Below are positions 8,235-16,197 of a DNA stretch of 64,000 nt, piece by piece. Made by a program: the position numbers and the translations under genes. This DNA is from Marinimicrobium sp. C6131 (GTDB lineage Bacteria > Pseudomonadota > Gammaproteobacteria > Pseudomonadales > Cellvibrionaceae). Under the pieces are notes generated by a model. That model was not told where the DNA came from. It made no database searches and worked only from the letters and a program-made list of their open reading frames with translations. The stretch covers positions 2,976,001 through 3,040,000 of the forward strand of contig NZ_CP110629.1 in the NCBI RefSeq assembly GCF_026153455.1, in the 5' to 3' direction. The stretch's first letter is position 1. Each line of letters begins with the position of its first letter.

Positions 8235-10054
8235 TGGGCGTGCTCCACAGCCTCAGGGGTCCCCTGGAGTACCTCGAGGAAGTCGGCGCCAAAGCGCTCC
8301 AGCTTGCTGTCCCCCACACCGCTGACGTCGAGCAGTTCACCCGGGGTCTGGGGACGTCGCTCCAACATATCCCGCAAGGTGACATCGTGGAAAATGACAT
8401 AGGGAGGCACCCCGTGCTCTTCCGCCAGCCGGCGACGGCAGGCGCGTAACGCCTCCCACAGAGGGCGATCCGCCTCGGCAATGTCGGCATCGGGGCGACG
8501 GGCGGTGCGGGTACTGGTCGGCTTGCGGGTGCGGATATCCCGGCGCAGGTGCACCCGCTGCTCGCCGCGCAGGATCGGCCGGCAGCTCTCGGTCAGTTGC
8601 AGCCCACCAAAGCCTTCCGGGTCCACATCCAGATAACCGGCCGCGACCAGTTGGCGCAACACGGCCCGCCACTCATCCGCGCTCATATCCTGACCAATAC
8701 CGTAGGTGGACAACTTGTCGTGCCCTTGGGTCAACACTTTCTCATTGCTGCTGCCCCGGAGCACATCGACGATATGGGTGGCGCCGAAGCGTTGGCCGGT
8801 GCGGTACACACAGGACAGCGCCTTCTGCACCGCCTCGGTGGCATCCCAGGTCTGGGGCGGCGTCAGGCAGGTGTCGCAATTGCCGCAGGGCTCATCCAGC
8901 GCATCGCCAAAATAGCGCAGCAGAATCTGGCGTCGGCAACTGGTGACTTCACACAGGCCCAGCATGGCGCTCAGGCGCTGCTGCTCCTGGCGTTTGAACT
9001 GTTCATTACCCTCGGAGCCACCCATCATCTGGCGCAGTTTGACCACATCTTCCAGCCCATAAAGCAGCAGGGCCGTGGCGGGCTGGCCATCGCGTCCGGC
9101 CCGGCCGGTTTCCTGGTAGTAGGCTTCAATGCTTTTGGGCAGATCCAGGTGGGCGACAAAACGCACATCGGGTTTATCGATGCCCATGCCGAAGGCGATG
9201 GTGGCCACCATGATGATGCCGTCCTCTCGCAGAAATCGGCTCTGGTGGGTCTCCCGCAGGTTGCCCGGCAGGCCCGCGTGGTAAGGCAGGGCGTTGAACC
9301 CTTCCTTCTGCAACCACTCGGCGGTCTGTTCTACTTTTTTGCGGGACAGGCAATAGACGATACCCGCCTGCTGGGGGTACTCGTCTTTGAGAAAGCCCAG
9401 CAATTGGCGGCGCGGGTTGTCTTTCTGCTGAATCCGGTACTGAATGTTGGGCCGATCAAAGCCGACGATGAATTGCCGGGCCTCACTCAGCTGCAACCGC
9501 TCGATGATCTCCTCCCGGGTGCGCATATCCGCCGTGGCGGTCAGGGCGATGCGCGGTACCTGGGGGAATTCGTTGTGCAGCAGTTCCAGACGCAGGTAGT
9601 CGGCACGGAAATCGTGCCCCCATTGAGCCACGCAGTGGGCTTCATCGATCGCAAACAGGGCGATGTTGGCCTGGTGCAGAAGATCAAGGGTGCGCGGCTG
9701 GATGAGGCGCTCGGGGGCGATGTAGAGCAGGTCGAGTTCGCCGCTGAGCAGGGCCCGCTCGGTGTCCACGACATCGGGCCAGGCGAGGGTGGAGTTCAGA
9801 AAGCCGGCGCGCACACCGAGCTCCCGCAGGGCGGTCACCTGGTCTTGCATCAGGGCGATCAGGGGGGAAATGACGATACCGGTGCCCGATCGGGCGAGGG
9901 CGGGAATCTGATAACAGAGGGATTTGCCGCCGCCGGTGGGCATGAGCACAAGGGCGTCCTGGCCTTCGATAACGGCGTTGACGATGCGTTCCTGTTGGCC
10001 GCGAAAGTCGTGATAGCCGAAGACGTGCTGAAGAATGTCCTGAGGGTTCTGCAT
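8231..10054 (-). CDS. recQ: ATP-dependent DNA helicase RecQ
   Basis: A 607-residue 3'-5' helicase of recombination and fork repair. It shows motif 0/I FRGQQERIV and Walker A MPTGGGKS (38-45), DEAH box at 137-140, and a GRAGRDG motif VI. The zinc-binding RQC region has the four cysteines spaced as CEVTSC...CGNCDTCL, and a C-terminal HRDC domain (about 525-600) contains LRACRRRLAEEHGVPPYVIF. The frame opens 14 codons earlier, but MQNPQDILQHVFGY is the family start. Its promoter region is bordered by the insertion sequence that begins about 90 bases upstream, so its regulation may be altered. Confidence 0.96.
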   Translation of the reverse strand: MQNPQDILQHVFGYHDFRGQQERIVNAVIEGQDALVLMPTGGGKSLCYQIPALARSGTGIVISPLIALMQDQVTALRELGVRAGFLNSTLAWPDVVDTERALLSGELDLLYIAPERLIQPRTLDLLHQANIALFAIDEAHCVAQWGHDFRADYLRLELLHNEFPQVPRIALTATADMRTREEIIERLQLSEARQFIVGFDRPNIQYRIQQKDNPRRQLLGFLKDEYPQQAGIVYCLSRKKVEQTAEWLQKEGFNALPYHAGLPGNLRETHQSRFLREDGIIMVATIAFGMGIDKPDVRFVAHLDLPKSIEAYYQETGRAGRDGQPATALLLYGLEDVVKLRQMMGGSEGNEQFKRQEQQRLSAMLGLCEVTSCRRQILLRYFGDALDEPCGNCDTCLTPPQTWDATEAVQKALSCVYRTGQRFGATHIVDVLRGSSNEKVLTQGHDKLSTYGIGQDMSADEWRAVLRQLVAAGYLDVDPEGFGGLQLTESCRPILRGEQRVHLRRDIRTRKPTSTRTARRPDADIAEADRPLWEALRACRRRLAEEHGVPPYVIFHDVTLRDMLERRPQTPGELLDVSGVGDSKLERFGADFLEVLQGTPEAVEHAQ

Positions 10055-10153
10055 GGCGGGCAGTATACTGGGCGCCCCCTTTAAATGGTAGGCCACCCGA
10101 AGAAGAACGCGTAGTCAGTTATAAGGTAGAAAAAAGAAAGGGGACCCTCATAA

Positions 10154-10193
10154 CTCGGTAACTTGCTGTAACAGCAAGGTGCGAAGAACCGAG
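10154..10193 (+). other. Nested hairpin in the IS left end
   Basis: CTCGGT (10154-10159) pairs with ACCGAG (10188-10193), and inside it TTGCTG (10163-10168) pairs with CAGCAA (10172-10177) around TAA. The structure sits between the left inverted repeat and the transposase start at 10214, overlapping the last bases of the repeat. It may be a 5'-leader structure controlling transposase expression or part of the end recognised by the recombinase. Confidence 0.5.
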
Positions 10194-10213
10194 AGCATTG
10201 GAGGTGTCCCCTT

Positions 10214-11479
10214 ATGCGCAAGTATAACTATCGTGCCCAAAATTTCCAGAAGGTGAACTGGGATCAACTGCGTGAGCAGACGGCGGGCGAGCGGTTGATT
10301 CTGGCGATTGATGTGGCCAAGAAGGACTTCTACGTGGCGCTGATGAAGCCGGACCGGACGGTTCTGAAGACCATCCGCTGGGAGCATCCGCAACAGAGCC
10401 CGGCCCTGCTGCGGGAACTGGCGAACCTCAAGGCTCAGCGCCTGGAGGCGGTCATGGAGCCGACCGGTACCTATGGCGACGCCTTGCGCTACCAGTTGAG
10501 AGCTCTGGGTGCCGAAATCTACCGGGTCAGCCCCAAGCGGGTGCACGACGCCGCTGAAGTGTATGACGGGGTCCCGAGCCTGCACGACGCCAAGGCGGCT
10601 TACCTGATCGGCCGGCTGCACCTGGATGGCATCAGTCAGCGCTGGCGCGAGCCGAGTGAAGCGCGTCGAGCTCTGCGAGCCTTACTGAATCGGCTGGAGC
10701 AGGTACAGGAGCGCCACCAGCGGGCACTGAATCGGCTCGAAGCGTTGTTGGCCCGGCACTGGCCGGAGGCGCTGTGCTGGCTGACATTGCAGAGCGCCAG
10801 CTTGCTGCACCTGCTGGCCGAGTACGGCGACCCGGTTCGGGTGACGGCACAGCCGGAGCAGGCGGACCGACTGCTGCGCCGAGTCGGTGGGCACATGCTT
10901 AAGACGTCCAAGCGCGAAGGCCTGCTGCGCAGTGCCGCCACGACCTTGGGCGTGCCGGTGGTCGAGACCGAACACGAACTCATCCGGGCCCTGGCCCAGG
11001 AGATGCTGGACACACGGGCGCAGTCCCGCGAGCTGGAGCGAGCGCTGTCCGAGCACGTCGAGCACACCCGGGAGCTGGCCTGGATGGCCGAGGCACTGGG
11101 CCATAACAGCGCGGTGGTGCTTTACTGTGCCCTGGGTTCGGCCAATGACTACCCGCGTGCGGCCAGCTATCTGAAAGCGGCGGGGCTGAACCTCAAAGAG
11201 CGCTCCAGCGGCAAACACAAAGGGCAGCTGAAGCTGACCAAGCGAGGGCCCGGGGTGGTGCGCCACTACCTGTACTTCGCCGCCCTTCGCCTGATACGTC
11301 AATCAGGCCCGGCCAGAGCCTGGTATGACGCCAAGCTGGCCCGACACCGAGGCCCCAAGGGCAAACTGATCATCGCGCTGATGCGCAAGCTGGCCAAGGC
11401 GCTGTGGCATGTGGCTCAAGGCAAGCGGTTCGATCCGGCCAAGCTCTTTGCCGAGCCACCCCGGGCCGAAGTGGCATAA
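10214..11479 (+). CDS. IS110/IS1111-family transposase (DEDD recombinase)
   Basis: A 421-residue transposase, longer than the usual 320-350. The N-terminal RuvC-like DEDD domain shows AIDVAKKDF (first Asp, about residue 33), the VMEPTGTYGD motif (Glu), and LHDAKAAYLIGRL (the Asp pair region). The C-terminal Transposase_20 part has ALGSANDYPRAASYLKAAGL with the conserved serine thought to act as nucleophile, then KRGPGVVRHYLYFAALR. Such enzymes excise and insert circular elements guided by an element-encoded RNA. The reading frame is intact with a GGAGGTGT sequence upstream, so the element could be active. Confidence 0.93.
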   Translation: MRKYNYRAQNFQKVNWDQLREQTAGERLILAIDVAKKDFYVALMKPDRTVLKTIRWEHPQQSPALLRELANLKAQRLEAVMEPTGTYGDALRYQLRALGAEIYRVSPKRVHDAAEVYDGVPSLHDAKAAYLIGRLHLDGISQRWREPSEARRALRALLNRLEQVQERHQRALNRLEALLARHWPEALCWLTLQSASLLHLLAEYGDPVRVTAQPEQADRLLRRVGGHMLKTSKREGLLRSAATTLGVPVVETEHELIRALAQEMLDTRAQSRELERALSEHVEHTRELAWMAEALGHNSAVVLYCALGSANDYPRAASYLKAAGLNLKERSSGKHKGQLKLTKRGPGVVRHYLYFAALRLIRQSGPARAWYDAKLARHRGPKGKLIIALMRKLAKALWHVAQGKRFDPAKLFAEPPRAEVA

Positions 11480-11873
11480 GCACCACCGAGTCGACCGATG
11501 AGGACGAACAGAGACGAGCAACAGGAGCGAGCAATGAGTTAATCCAGCCGTAACACGCTGGCAACGAGTCTTCCTTCGGGCTGACCTTCGATCCGACCTC
11601 TAGCCCAGTCTTGAGGCTCCTAAGTAGTCAAGAGGCAGCCCGCGGGATGATCCATGGAACGCGATACCCAAGGTAACTGAGTTGATGCCGCCAGGCGGAC
11701 ATCCGATGCGAGAGGTTCGGTTGACCCCATGGACGTTCATCCGGGAGGCCTTCGAGCTGGCACACAGGCTAAACACACGAGTACCACCGGCATGTGCGTC
11801 AACGACTCAGGCAATGCCAGCAGACTCGTGTGCCCAACAGGCAGGTAAAATGATTAAATAAAGGGACTTGACT
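11480..11873 (+). ncRNA. Candidate guide (bridge/seek) RNA region of the IS1111-type element
   Basis: No credible gene is present between the transposase stop and the right inverted repeat. In the IS1111 group this interval encodes the RNA that pairs with the element ends and the target. Two short matches fit such a role: ACTGAGTT at 11676-11683 recurs at the right end (11871-11878), and GAGAGGTTCGG at 11710-11720 resembles the right-end/target junction GAGAGGTCGG at 11881-11890. A GATGCCG..CGGACATC hairpin (about 11684-11704) lies between them. The RNA ends and fold are inferred, not determined. Confidence 0.35.
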
Positions 11874-11885
11874 GAGTTATGAGAG

Positions 11886-11912
11886 GTCGGATTAGCGATA
11901 GCGTAATCCGAC
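11886..11912. repeat. REP-like palindrome beside the IS right end
   Basis: GTCGGATTA (11886-11894) and TAATCCGAC (11904-11912) form a perfect 9-base stem around GCGATAGCG. It looks like the short REP-type palindromes common between genes of gammaproteobacteria and is the probable insertion target of the neighbouring IS. Confidence 0.6.
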
Positions 11913-11944
11913 GAATGGTTATTGGACTTCGCTCCGAATGCTAC

Positions 11945-11970
11945 GGGAGGGTATACCTTTCCAAGACACG
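11945..11970 (+). repeat. Truncated copy (left half) of the long-hairpin repeat
   Basis: The sequence starts GGGAGGGTATACC and ends AAGACACG, aligning without gaps to the left arms of the two complete hairpin elements at 12017-12126 and 12215-12313, including the conserved GACACG. No matching right arm follows in the next 70 bases, so this is an orphan half, probably left by deletion or by insertion of the next copy. Confidence 0.6.
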
Positions 11971-12016
11971 GACTCAGCGCATCTCCACACAAAGCCTATC
12001 GGTTTGCATCACGTTC

Positions 12017-12126
12017 GGGCCAAGGAGGGGAAGCCCTTTCAAGACACGCCGTAAACCCATCCCTGGGGGCTCGACGCGCGGAGTCCCTCCGCTTACGGTC
12101 TTGAAAGGGCTTCCCCTCCTCGGCCC
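12017..12126 (+). repeat. Long-hairpin structured repeat, copy A
   Basis: Arms of 29 bases (12017-12045 and 12098-12126) match at 28 positions. Inside the stem the order is GAC, a 4-base ACGC bulge, CGT, a conserved AAACCCATCC and TGGGGGCTCGAC segment, a small hairpin GCGGAG/CTCCGC, then ACG-GTC closing the stem. It lies in the gene-free stretch between the IS and the GH9 gene. The internal order is the same in copy B while arm sequence differs, which suggests that the fold matters. Confidence 0.75.
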
Positions 12127-12214
12127 TAAGTGCCTAATCTAACCCTATTTATGAACACCATAAGTGTCAAAACAAAAGGGGCTATTTCCCGAGACGTAAA
12201 GCCCGCTCCGCGGA

Positions 12215-12313
12215 GGGAGGGTATACCGTTTCGGGACCGTCACCCGCCTGGACGGCGGGTGTCGAGCCCCCATGGATGGGTTCACGGCGTGTCCCGGAAC
12301 GGTATACCCTCCC
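12215..12313 (-). repeat. Long-hairpin structured repeat, copy B (opposite orientation)
   Basis: Arms of 23 bases (12215-12237 and 12291-12313) pair at 22 positions, the exception being a possible G-T wobble. Read on the minus strand the core is GACACGCCGTGAACCCATCC then TGGGGGCTCGAC, an inner hairpin CACCCGCC/GGCGGGTG, and ACGGTC, the same architecture as copy A. The element ends 36 bases from the stop of the GH9 gene and could act as its 3' structure. Confidence 0.75.
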
Positions 12314-12349
12314 GCAGCACTCTAGTCGAAGCACAATGCAACGACAGAG

Positions 12350-14851
12350 TCAGTCACACACGCTTCCATTTACCTCTGGCACTTGCGCGGAACCGCTGCC
12401 GCCCTTGCTCACCTGGAAGCCGAACTCCACGGACTGGCCCGGCTGCAGGGTGCCGTTCCAGCCCAGATCGGTGGCGGTATAAGGGTTGCTGCCAGAAACC
12501 TGTGCGTTCCAACTGTTGGTGACCGACGAGCCGTCTGAATACTCCCAGTTCACCGACCAGCCATTGATCGCCTGGGCTCCCGTGTTGCTGATCAGAATAG
12601 CCGCAGTGTAGCCCGTGCTCCACTCATTGCTGATCTGATACTCACACTGGGCCAGGCCGCCATTGTCGGAACTTGAACTCGAGCTGGACGACTCACTGCT
12701 CTCGGATTCGCTGCTGCTCTGACTGCTCTGCGAACTGGAGCTGGACGAGGAGCTGCTGTCGTCACCGACAATGCCATAGGGGTCCGGCTGGGACTCGCAG
12801 GTGCTCGGCGCGATGCAGCTCTGGTTATCCTCCCAACCCCAACCGCTCTGGGTCTGTTCGCACAGCGGGTACAGCGTGCCGTACCAGTTGCACTGTTGCC
12901 CTGCGGGTTCGGAAGACGAGGAGCTGGACGACGAACTGCTGGAGCTGCTGCTACTGGAACTCGACTCGCTGCTCGACGAACTGGAGGATGAACTGCTGGA
13001 CGACGAGCTTGAGGAAGAGCTGGATGAATTGCCCCCTTCGGCGTAGTCATCATGGAAGGCGAGCACCCAGGCCAGCGCACTGTTCCAATTGATGGTGATC
13101 TCGTTGGTGGACCAGGCCTCGATATCATCCAGGTAGCAGGTGGCCGGAGCCGATTCGCAGCCGCTCAGGGCATTGCGGGAAACGTCGTCCTCCAGGCCGT
13201 AGTTCGGACCGCCGGCCAATGCACCGGGCGGTAGCCACGGATAGCTGCCATCAAGGGCGCCGGCCCAGAACCGGTGGTGCGGTTCGGTCAACGCGTCTTC
13301 GCCGTGCCCGGAGACAAACGAGAACGACAGGGTATTGCGACCGAAGAGGTAATCAATCCCCGAACCCACACCGTGAGCATACTGATCGTCTCCGGTGAAG
13401 TCGTAGGCCAGCCCCAACAGGAACAGCTTGTTGGCGATCACATTGTTCGACCCCCAATAGTATTCCTCATCAGTATTGGGCACCCGATAGCCGGTATTGG
13501 CAATGGTGATCAGATGCGTGTCGGCCACCGACTGGATGTACTGTCGTGCATCGCTGCGCAGGCTGGCGGTGTGCTCGGCGGGCACCGTGGCAAGGGACAT
13601 GACCCCGGGCAGTTCCGTATCGGGCCAACCCCAGTCGATACGCTCCAGTTCATAGTTCTGCAGCGTGGGCAGGTAACGGCTGTCACCCGTGGTGATGTAA
13701 AGCTCCGCGGCCGCCCAGTAGAACTCATCGGCGGGTTCGTCGTCGCCGTAGGCACCACCACCGTTGTCGTAACCGCTGGTGTAGACATCCCCCGGATTTG
13801 CCTCGGCGGCGTCCCAGGCGCGCTCGGCGGCGGTCAGGCAACGATCGGAAAATTCACTGTCGATCCCGGCCCAAATGCGGGCACACTGCGCCGCCGTTGC
13901 CGCCAGGTTCAGGGTGGCGGTCACACTCGGCGGTACCAGGGCCCGGGCACTGCTGTCTTCGTGCGGCGCCAAAGGCAGACCGGTCCAACCAACGTCATGC
14001 ATTTTGTGGTGCGCCATACCGGCTTTGGCTTCACCCTGGGGCACCTGCATGGACAGCAGGAACTCCATCTGCCAACGCACCTCGTCGAGCAGATCGGGGA
14101 TGCCGTTACCGCTCTCGGGAATGTTCATCGTACCGTCGGCAAAGCGGTCCAGATTGCCCCCCAGGTGCTGGGCGCGCTCATACATATTGAGCAGCTTCCA
14201 GGCAGAGATGCCGCCATTGACCACATACTTGCCGTGATCGCCCGCGTCATACCAACCCTTGGTCACATCGAGGGAATAGTTACAGGTACCTTCCCAACAG
14301 GGCACATCGTAGTCGCCCTGGTTGACGCCCTGATTCAGATGGCCGGCCGGACGGGACCAGCGGGCATCGCTCGCGTAGCTGGTGTTGCCACCGCCGGTGT
14401 ACTGGGTTTCGATCTCGATGCCGCTGCGGTTGTGGTAAAAGTATTTCAGCGAGTCGTATAAAGGGCCGGTAAAGTTATCGGCCGAAATGGAGAACGGGTA
14501 GCTCTCATCACCGTCGATCATCAGCACATAGCCGTCGCCTTCCACCGTGACATCGGAAAAACCCAGATGGTGTACGTGATCACCGGACGCCGGATCCTGG
14601 CCGACCGGCACGGTTGTGCCTTCGGCAACCAATGAGCCGTTCTGATACAGTCGCCAGGCTTTGCCTACCGTGCTGTCGCTGACATAGGTCGCGACTTTTT
14701 CGCCGTTGGGCAGATAACCCACCTGGTTGACCCGAGGGTTACCGACGTCGGCGAATGCCTGGGAAGCCGTTGCCAAAAGTACCGCGCTGGCCAGGGTGTT
14801 ACGAGCCACGGTGAACCGTGACGATTGCCGATTTGAAGCTGTTACCTTCAT
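12350..14851 (-). CDS. Secreted GH9 cellulase with CBM10 and CBM2
   Basis: A protein of about 833 residues. Order: signal peptide (1-34, cleavage after QAFA), Ig-like CelD_N domain (about 36-125), GH9 catalytic domain (about 130-605), poly-Ser linker (about 608-648), CBM10 (about 653-697, CNWYGT...GWGWEDNQSC), second Ser linker, C-terminal CBM2 (about 737-833). Catalytic features are YDAGDHGKYV (201-210, the Asp pair that activates water), GHGEDALTEPHHRF near 515-528 and the acid in STNEITINWN (Glu about 584). It hydrolyses beta-1,4-glucan outside the cell, and the CBMs anchor it to crystalline cellulose. A GGAG ribosome site precedes the start. The PD40 gene ends 29 bases upstream, so the two are likely co-transcribed. 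Confidence 0.95.
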   Translation of the reverse strand: MKVTASNRQSSRFTVARNTLASAVLLATASQAFADVGNPRVNQVGYLPNGEKVATYVSDSTVGKAWRLYQNGSLVAEGTTVPVGQDPASGDHVHHLGFSDVTVEGDGYVLMIDGDESYPFSISADNFTGPLYDSLKYFYHNRSGIEIETQYTGGGNTSYASDARWSRPAGHLNQGVNQGDYDVPCWEGTCNYSLDVTKGWYDAGDHGKYVVNGGISAWKLLNMYERAQHLGGNLDRFADGTMNIPESGNGIPDLLDEVRWQMEFLLSMQVPQGEAKAGMAHHKMHDVGWTGLPLAPHEDSSARALVPPSVTATLNLAATAAQCARIWAGIDSEFSDRCLTAAERAWDAAEANPGDVYTSGYDNGGGAYGDDEPADEFYWAAAELYITTGDSRYLPTLQNYELERIDWGWPDTELPGVMSLATVPAEHTASLRSDARQYIQSVADTHLITIANTGYRVPNTDEEYYWGSNNVIANKLFLLGLAYDFTGDDQYAHGVGSGIDYLFGRNTLSFSFVSGHGEDALTEPHHRFWAGALDGSYPWLPPGALAGGPNYGLEDDVSRNALSGCESAPATCYLDDIEAWSTNEITINWNSALAWVLAFHDDYAEGGNSSSSSSSSSSSSSSSSSSSSESSSSSSSSSSSSSSSSSSEPAGQQCNWYGTLYPLCEQTQSGWGWEDNQSCIAPSTCESQPDPYGIVGDDSSSSSSSSSQSSQSSSESESSESSSSSSSSDNGGLAQCEYQISNEWSTGYTAAILISNTGAQAINGWSVNWEYSDGSSVTNSWNAQVSGSNPYTATDLGWNGTLQPGQSVEFGFQVSKGGSGSAQVPEVNGSVCD

Positions 14852-14880
14852 GGTTATTATCTCCGATTATTGTTGGCGGT

Positions 14881-16026
14881 TCAGTTCCATTGCAGTAACG
14901 ACTCGGGGGCGACGCGCTGATGCAACTCACGCACCTCCCTGCCCTCGAGGTCCATCGTGCGCACAGACAAAGTACGCGCATCGAGTGTCTCGGCGAATAA
15001 AAAACCGATGCGACGTCCGTCCGGGGAAAACACCGGCGCCCCATGTCGGCCTTCGCCCTGAGTCAGCTGACGGGCATTGCCCGACCGGTCACTGAGAAAA
15101 ATCTGCATACTGCCTTCGTACACCTGTTCGCGCTGCGTCTCGTCGTAATGGAAATCAAAATCCACCAGCGCGGCGTAGAGCAGATCATCCCCGTCCGCCG
15201 ACCATTGCACCGGGTTCTGTACGTGATGCTCCGGGTTGGATAGACGCCGACGTTGCCCGGTCTTCAGGTCATACAGATATAACCGGCGGGCACGATCCGG
15301 GCTGTTGACGATGTAGGCCACGGCGGAGCCATCGGGGGACCAGCTCACCCCGGTAATGACCGAGCCGGGCTCTTCCGGCTGCAGGTCCGGCAGCTCGGGG
15401 GCACTCTCCCCCGGGGCCGCGACAAACTGCAGGCGCGATCGACCGGGATCAAACACCACCACGGCGATGGCACGTCCGTCGGGAGCCCAGGCGTAGTCGA
15501 GAATGTCCCGGGCCAGGGTGACCGGCGTCGCGTCGCGCGCATTGAGGTCAACCACCTCCAGCGCAGCACTTCCGGGCCGGGCGTGAATGTAGGCCACAGA
15601 TTCGCCGGTCGGGCTGAACCGGGGCGATACCGCACTGTATTCGGTGTCGGTGATGAGCTCGGGCTCGGCATTGCCGGGTTCGAGCAGGAAGACCTGCAAG
15701 CGTTCGCGACCCTTGTCCAGGTGAATCTGATCGCGACCGTGACGGTTGGACATAAACACCAGCGTTCCCTGCGGCGACCAGTGCGGTTGTAAATCCCGCC
15801 AGCGCTCGCTGAGCAGCACAGGATCGCTTTTCCCGGTCGGGGACACCCGCTGCAACTGGGTCACCGGGCCCATCTTTTTCTGTACAAACGTCAGTTGGCC
15901 GTCCGCTGCGACGGGTGACGAAGGGGTGGTCTGACAGCCCGTCAGGCCGGTCAGCACCAGAATCAGTGCGCCGAGCACACACTGAAATCTTGGGTAATAT
16001 TGAAACCGTAAAAATGTGTTATTCAT
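14881..16026 (-). CDS. PD40 (TolB-like) beta-propeller lipoprotein
   Basis: A protein of about 381 residues. The N-terminus MNNTFLRFQYYPRFQCVL.. leads to a hydrophobic stretch and lipobox LTGLTGC, predicting a lipoprotein. The rest is a series of WD40-like PD40 repeats (HWSPQGTLVFMSNR, RFSPTGESVAYIH, AWAPDGRAIAVVV, SWSPDGSAVAYIV, QWSADGDDLLYAA, VFSPDGRRIGFLF), enough for a six-bladed propeller like the C-terminal part of TolB. No enzyme motif is seen. A longer start at 16059 is possible; neither start has a good ribosome site. Placement just upstream of the GH9 gene suggests a surface role in polysaccharide use, but the function is unknown. Confidence 0.75.
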   Translation of the reverse strand: MNNTFLRFQYYPRFQCVLGALILVLTGLTGCQTTPSSPVAADGQLTFVQKKMGPVTQLQRVSPTGKSDPVLLSERWRDLQPHWSPQGTLVFMSNRHGRDQIHLDKGRERLQVFLLEPGNAEPELITDTEYSAVSPRFSPTGESVAYIHARPGSAALEVVDLNARDATPVTLARDILDYAWAPDGRAIAVVVFDPGRSRLQFVAAPGESAPELPDLQPEEPGSVITGVSWSPDGSAVAYIVNSPDRARRLYLYDLKTGQRRRLSNPEHHVQNPVQWSADGDDLLYAALVDFDFHYDETQREQVYEGSMQIFLSDRSGNARQLTQGEGRHGAPVFSPDGRRIGFLFAETLDARTLSVRTMDLEGREVRELHQRVAPESLLQWN

Positions 16027-16110
16027 GAAATAACGCTCAATCAAAGCCTGGTTGATCACTGGTTACAAAACAGAAGCCTCGTGCCTCCATCGCGACTCGT
16101 ACGTCGGGAA

Positions 16111-16173
16111 GCACACCACCGCCCGATGGCGGTGGTGTGCGACCGGCGGCGAAAGGGGGGAACACCGCCGGTC
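16111..16173. other. Two adjacent perfect hairpins 3' of the GH6 gene
   Basis: A 13-base perfect stem (16111-16123 with 16128-16140, loop CGAT) is followed at once by a 9-base stem GACCGGCGG/CCGCCGGTC (16141-16149 with 16165-16173). Both lie downstream of the GH6 stop on the minus strand. Neither has a T-tract, so they may be transcript-stabilising or rho-independent-like structures rather than classic terminators. Confidence 0.55.
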
Positions 16174-16197
16174 AATTTCACCTGATTCCGCGCAACA

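Larger units (their letters stand above)
10147..11883 (+). mobile_element. IS110-family insertion sequence, IS1111 group
   Basis: The element is bounded by a perfect 10-base subterminal inverted repeat: CTCATAACTC at 10147-10156 and GAGTTATGAG at 11874-11883. It has one DEDD transposase gene with a short left end (about 65 bases) and a long non-coding right end (about 395 bases). Subterminal inverted repeats plus a long downstream tail are the hallmarks of the IS1111 group. The true ends lie a few bases outside the repeats. No target duplication is seen, as expected for the family. The right end abuts a REP-like palindrome (11886-11912), a typical target of such elements. Confidence 0.85.

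Noticed and set aside
8549..10084. 511-codon open frame on the plus strand
   Set aside because: Antisense of recQ, which has every helicase motif; no recognisable protein.
11480..11873. tRNA-like segment in the IS tail
   Set aside because: No acceptor stem or T-arm consensus could be assembled; the guide-RNA reading fits the IS family better. No tRNA was found elsewhere in the window.
12801..13046. 81-codon acidic Leu/Glu-rich frame
   Set aside because: It is the reverse reading of the poly-serine linker of the GH9 gene.
13274..14461. 395-codon open frame on the plus strand, and similar ones at 16264-17451 and 18815-19792
   Set aside because: Antisense of the GH9, GH6 and GH5 catalytic domains.
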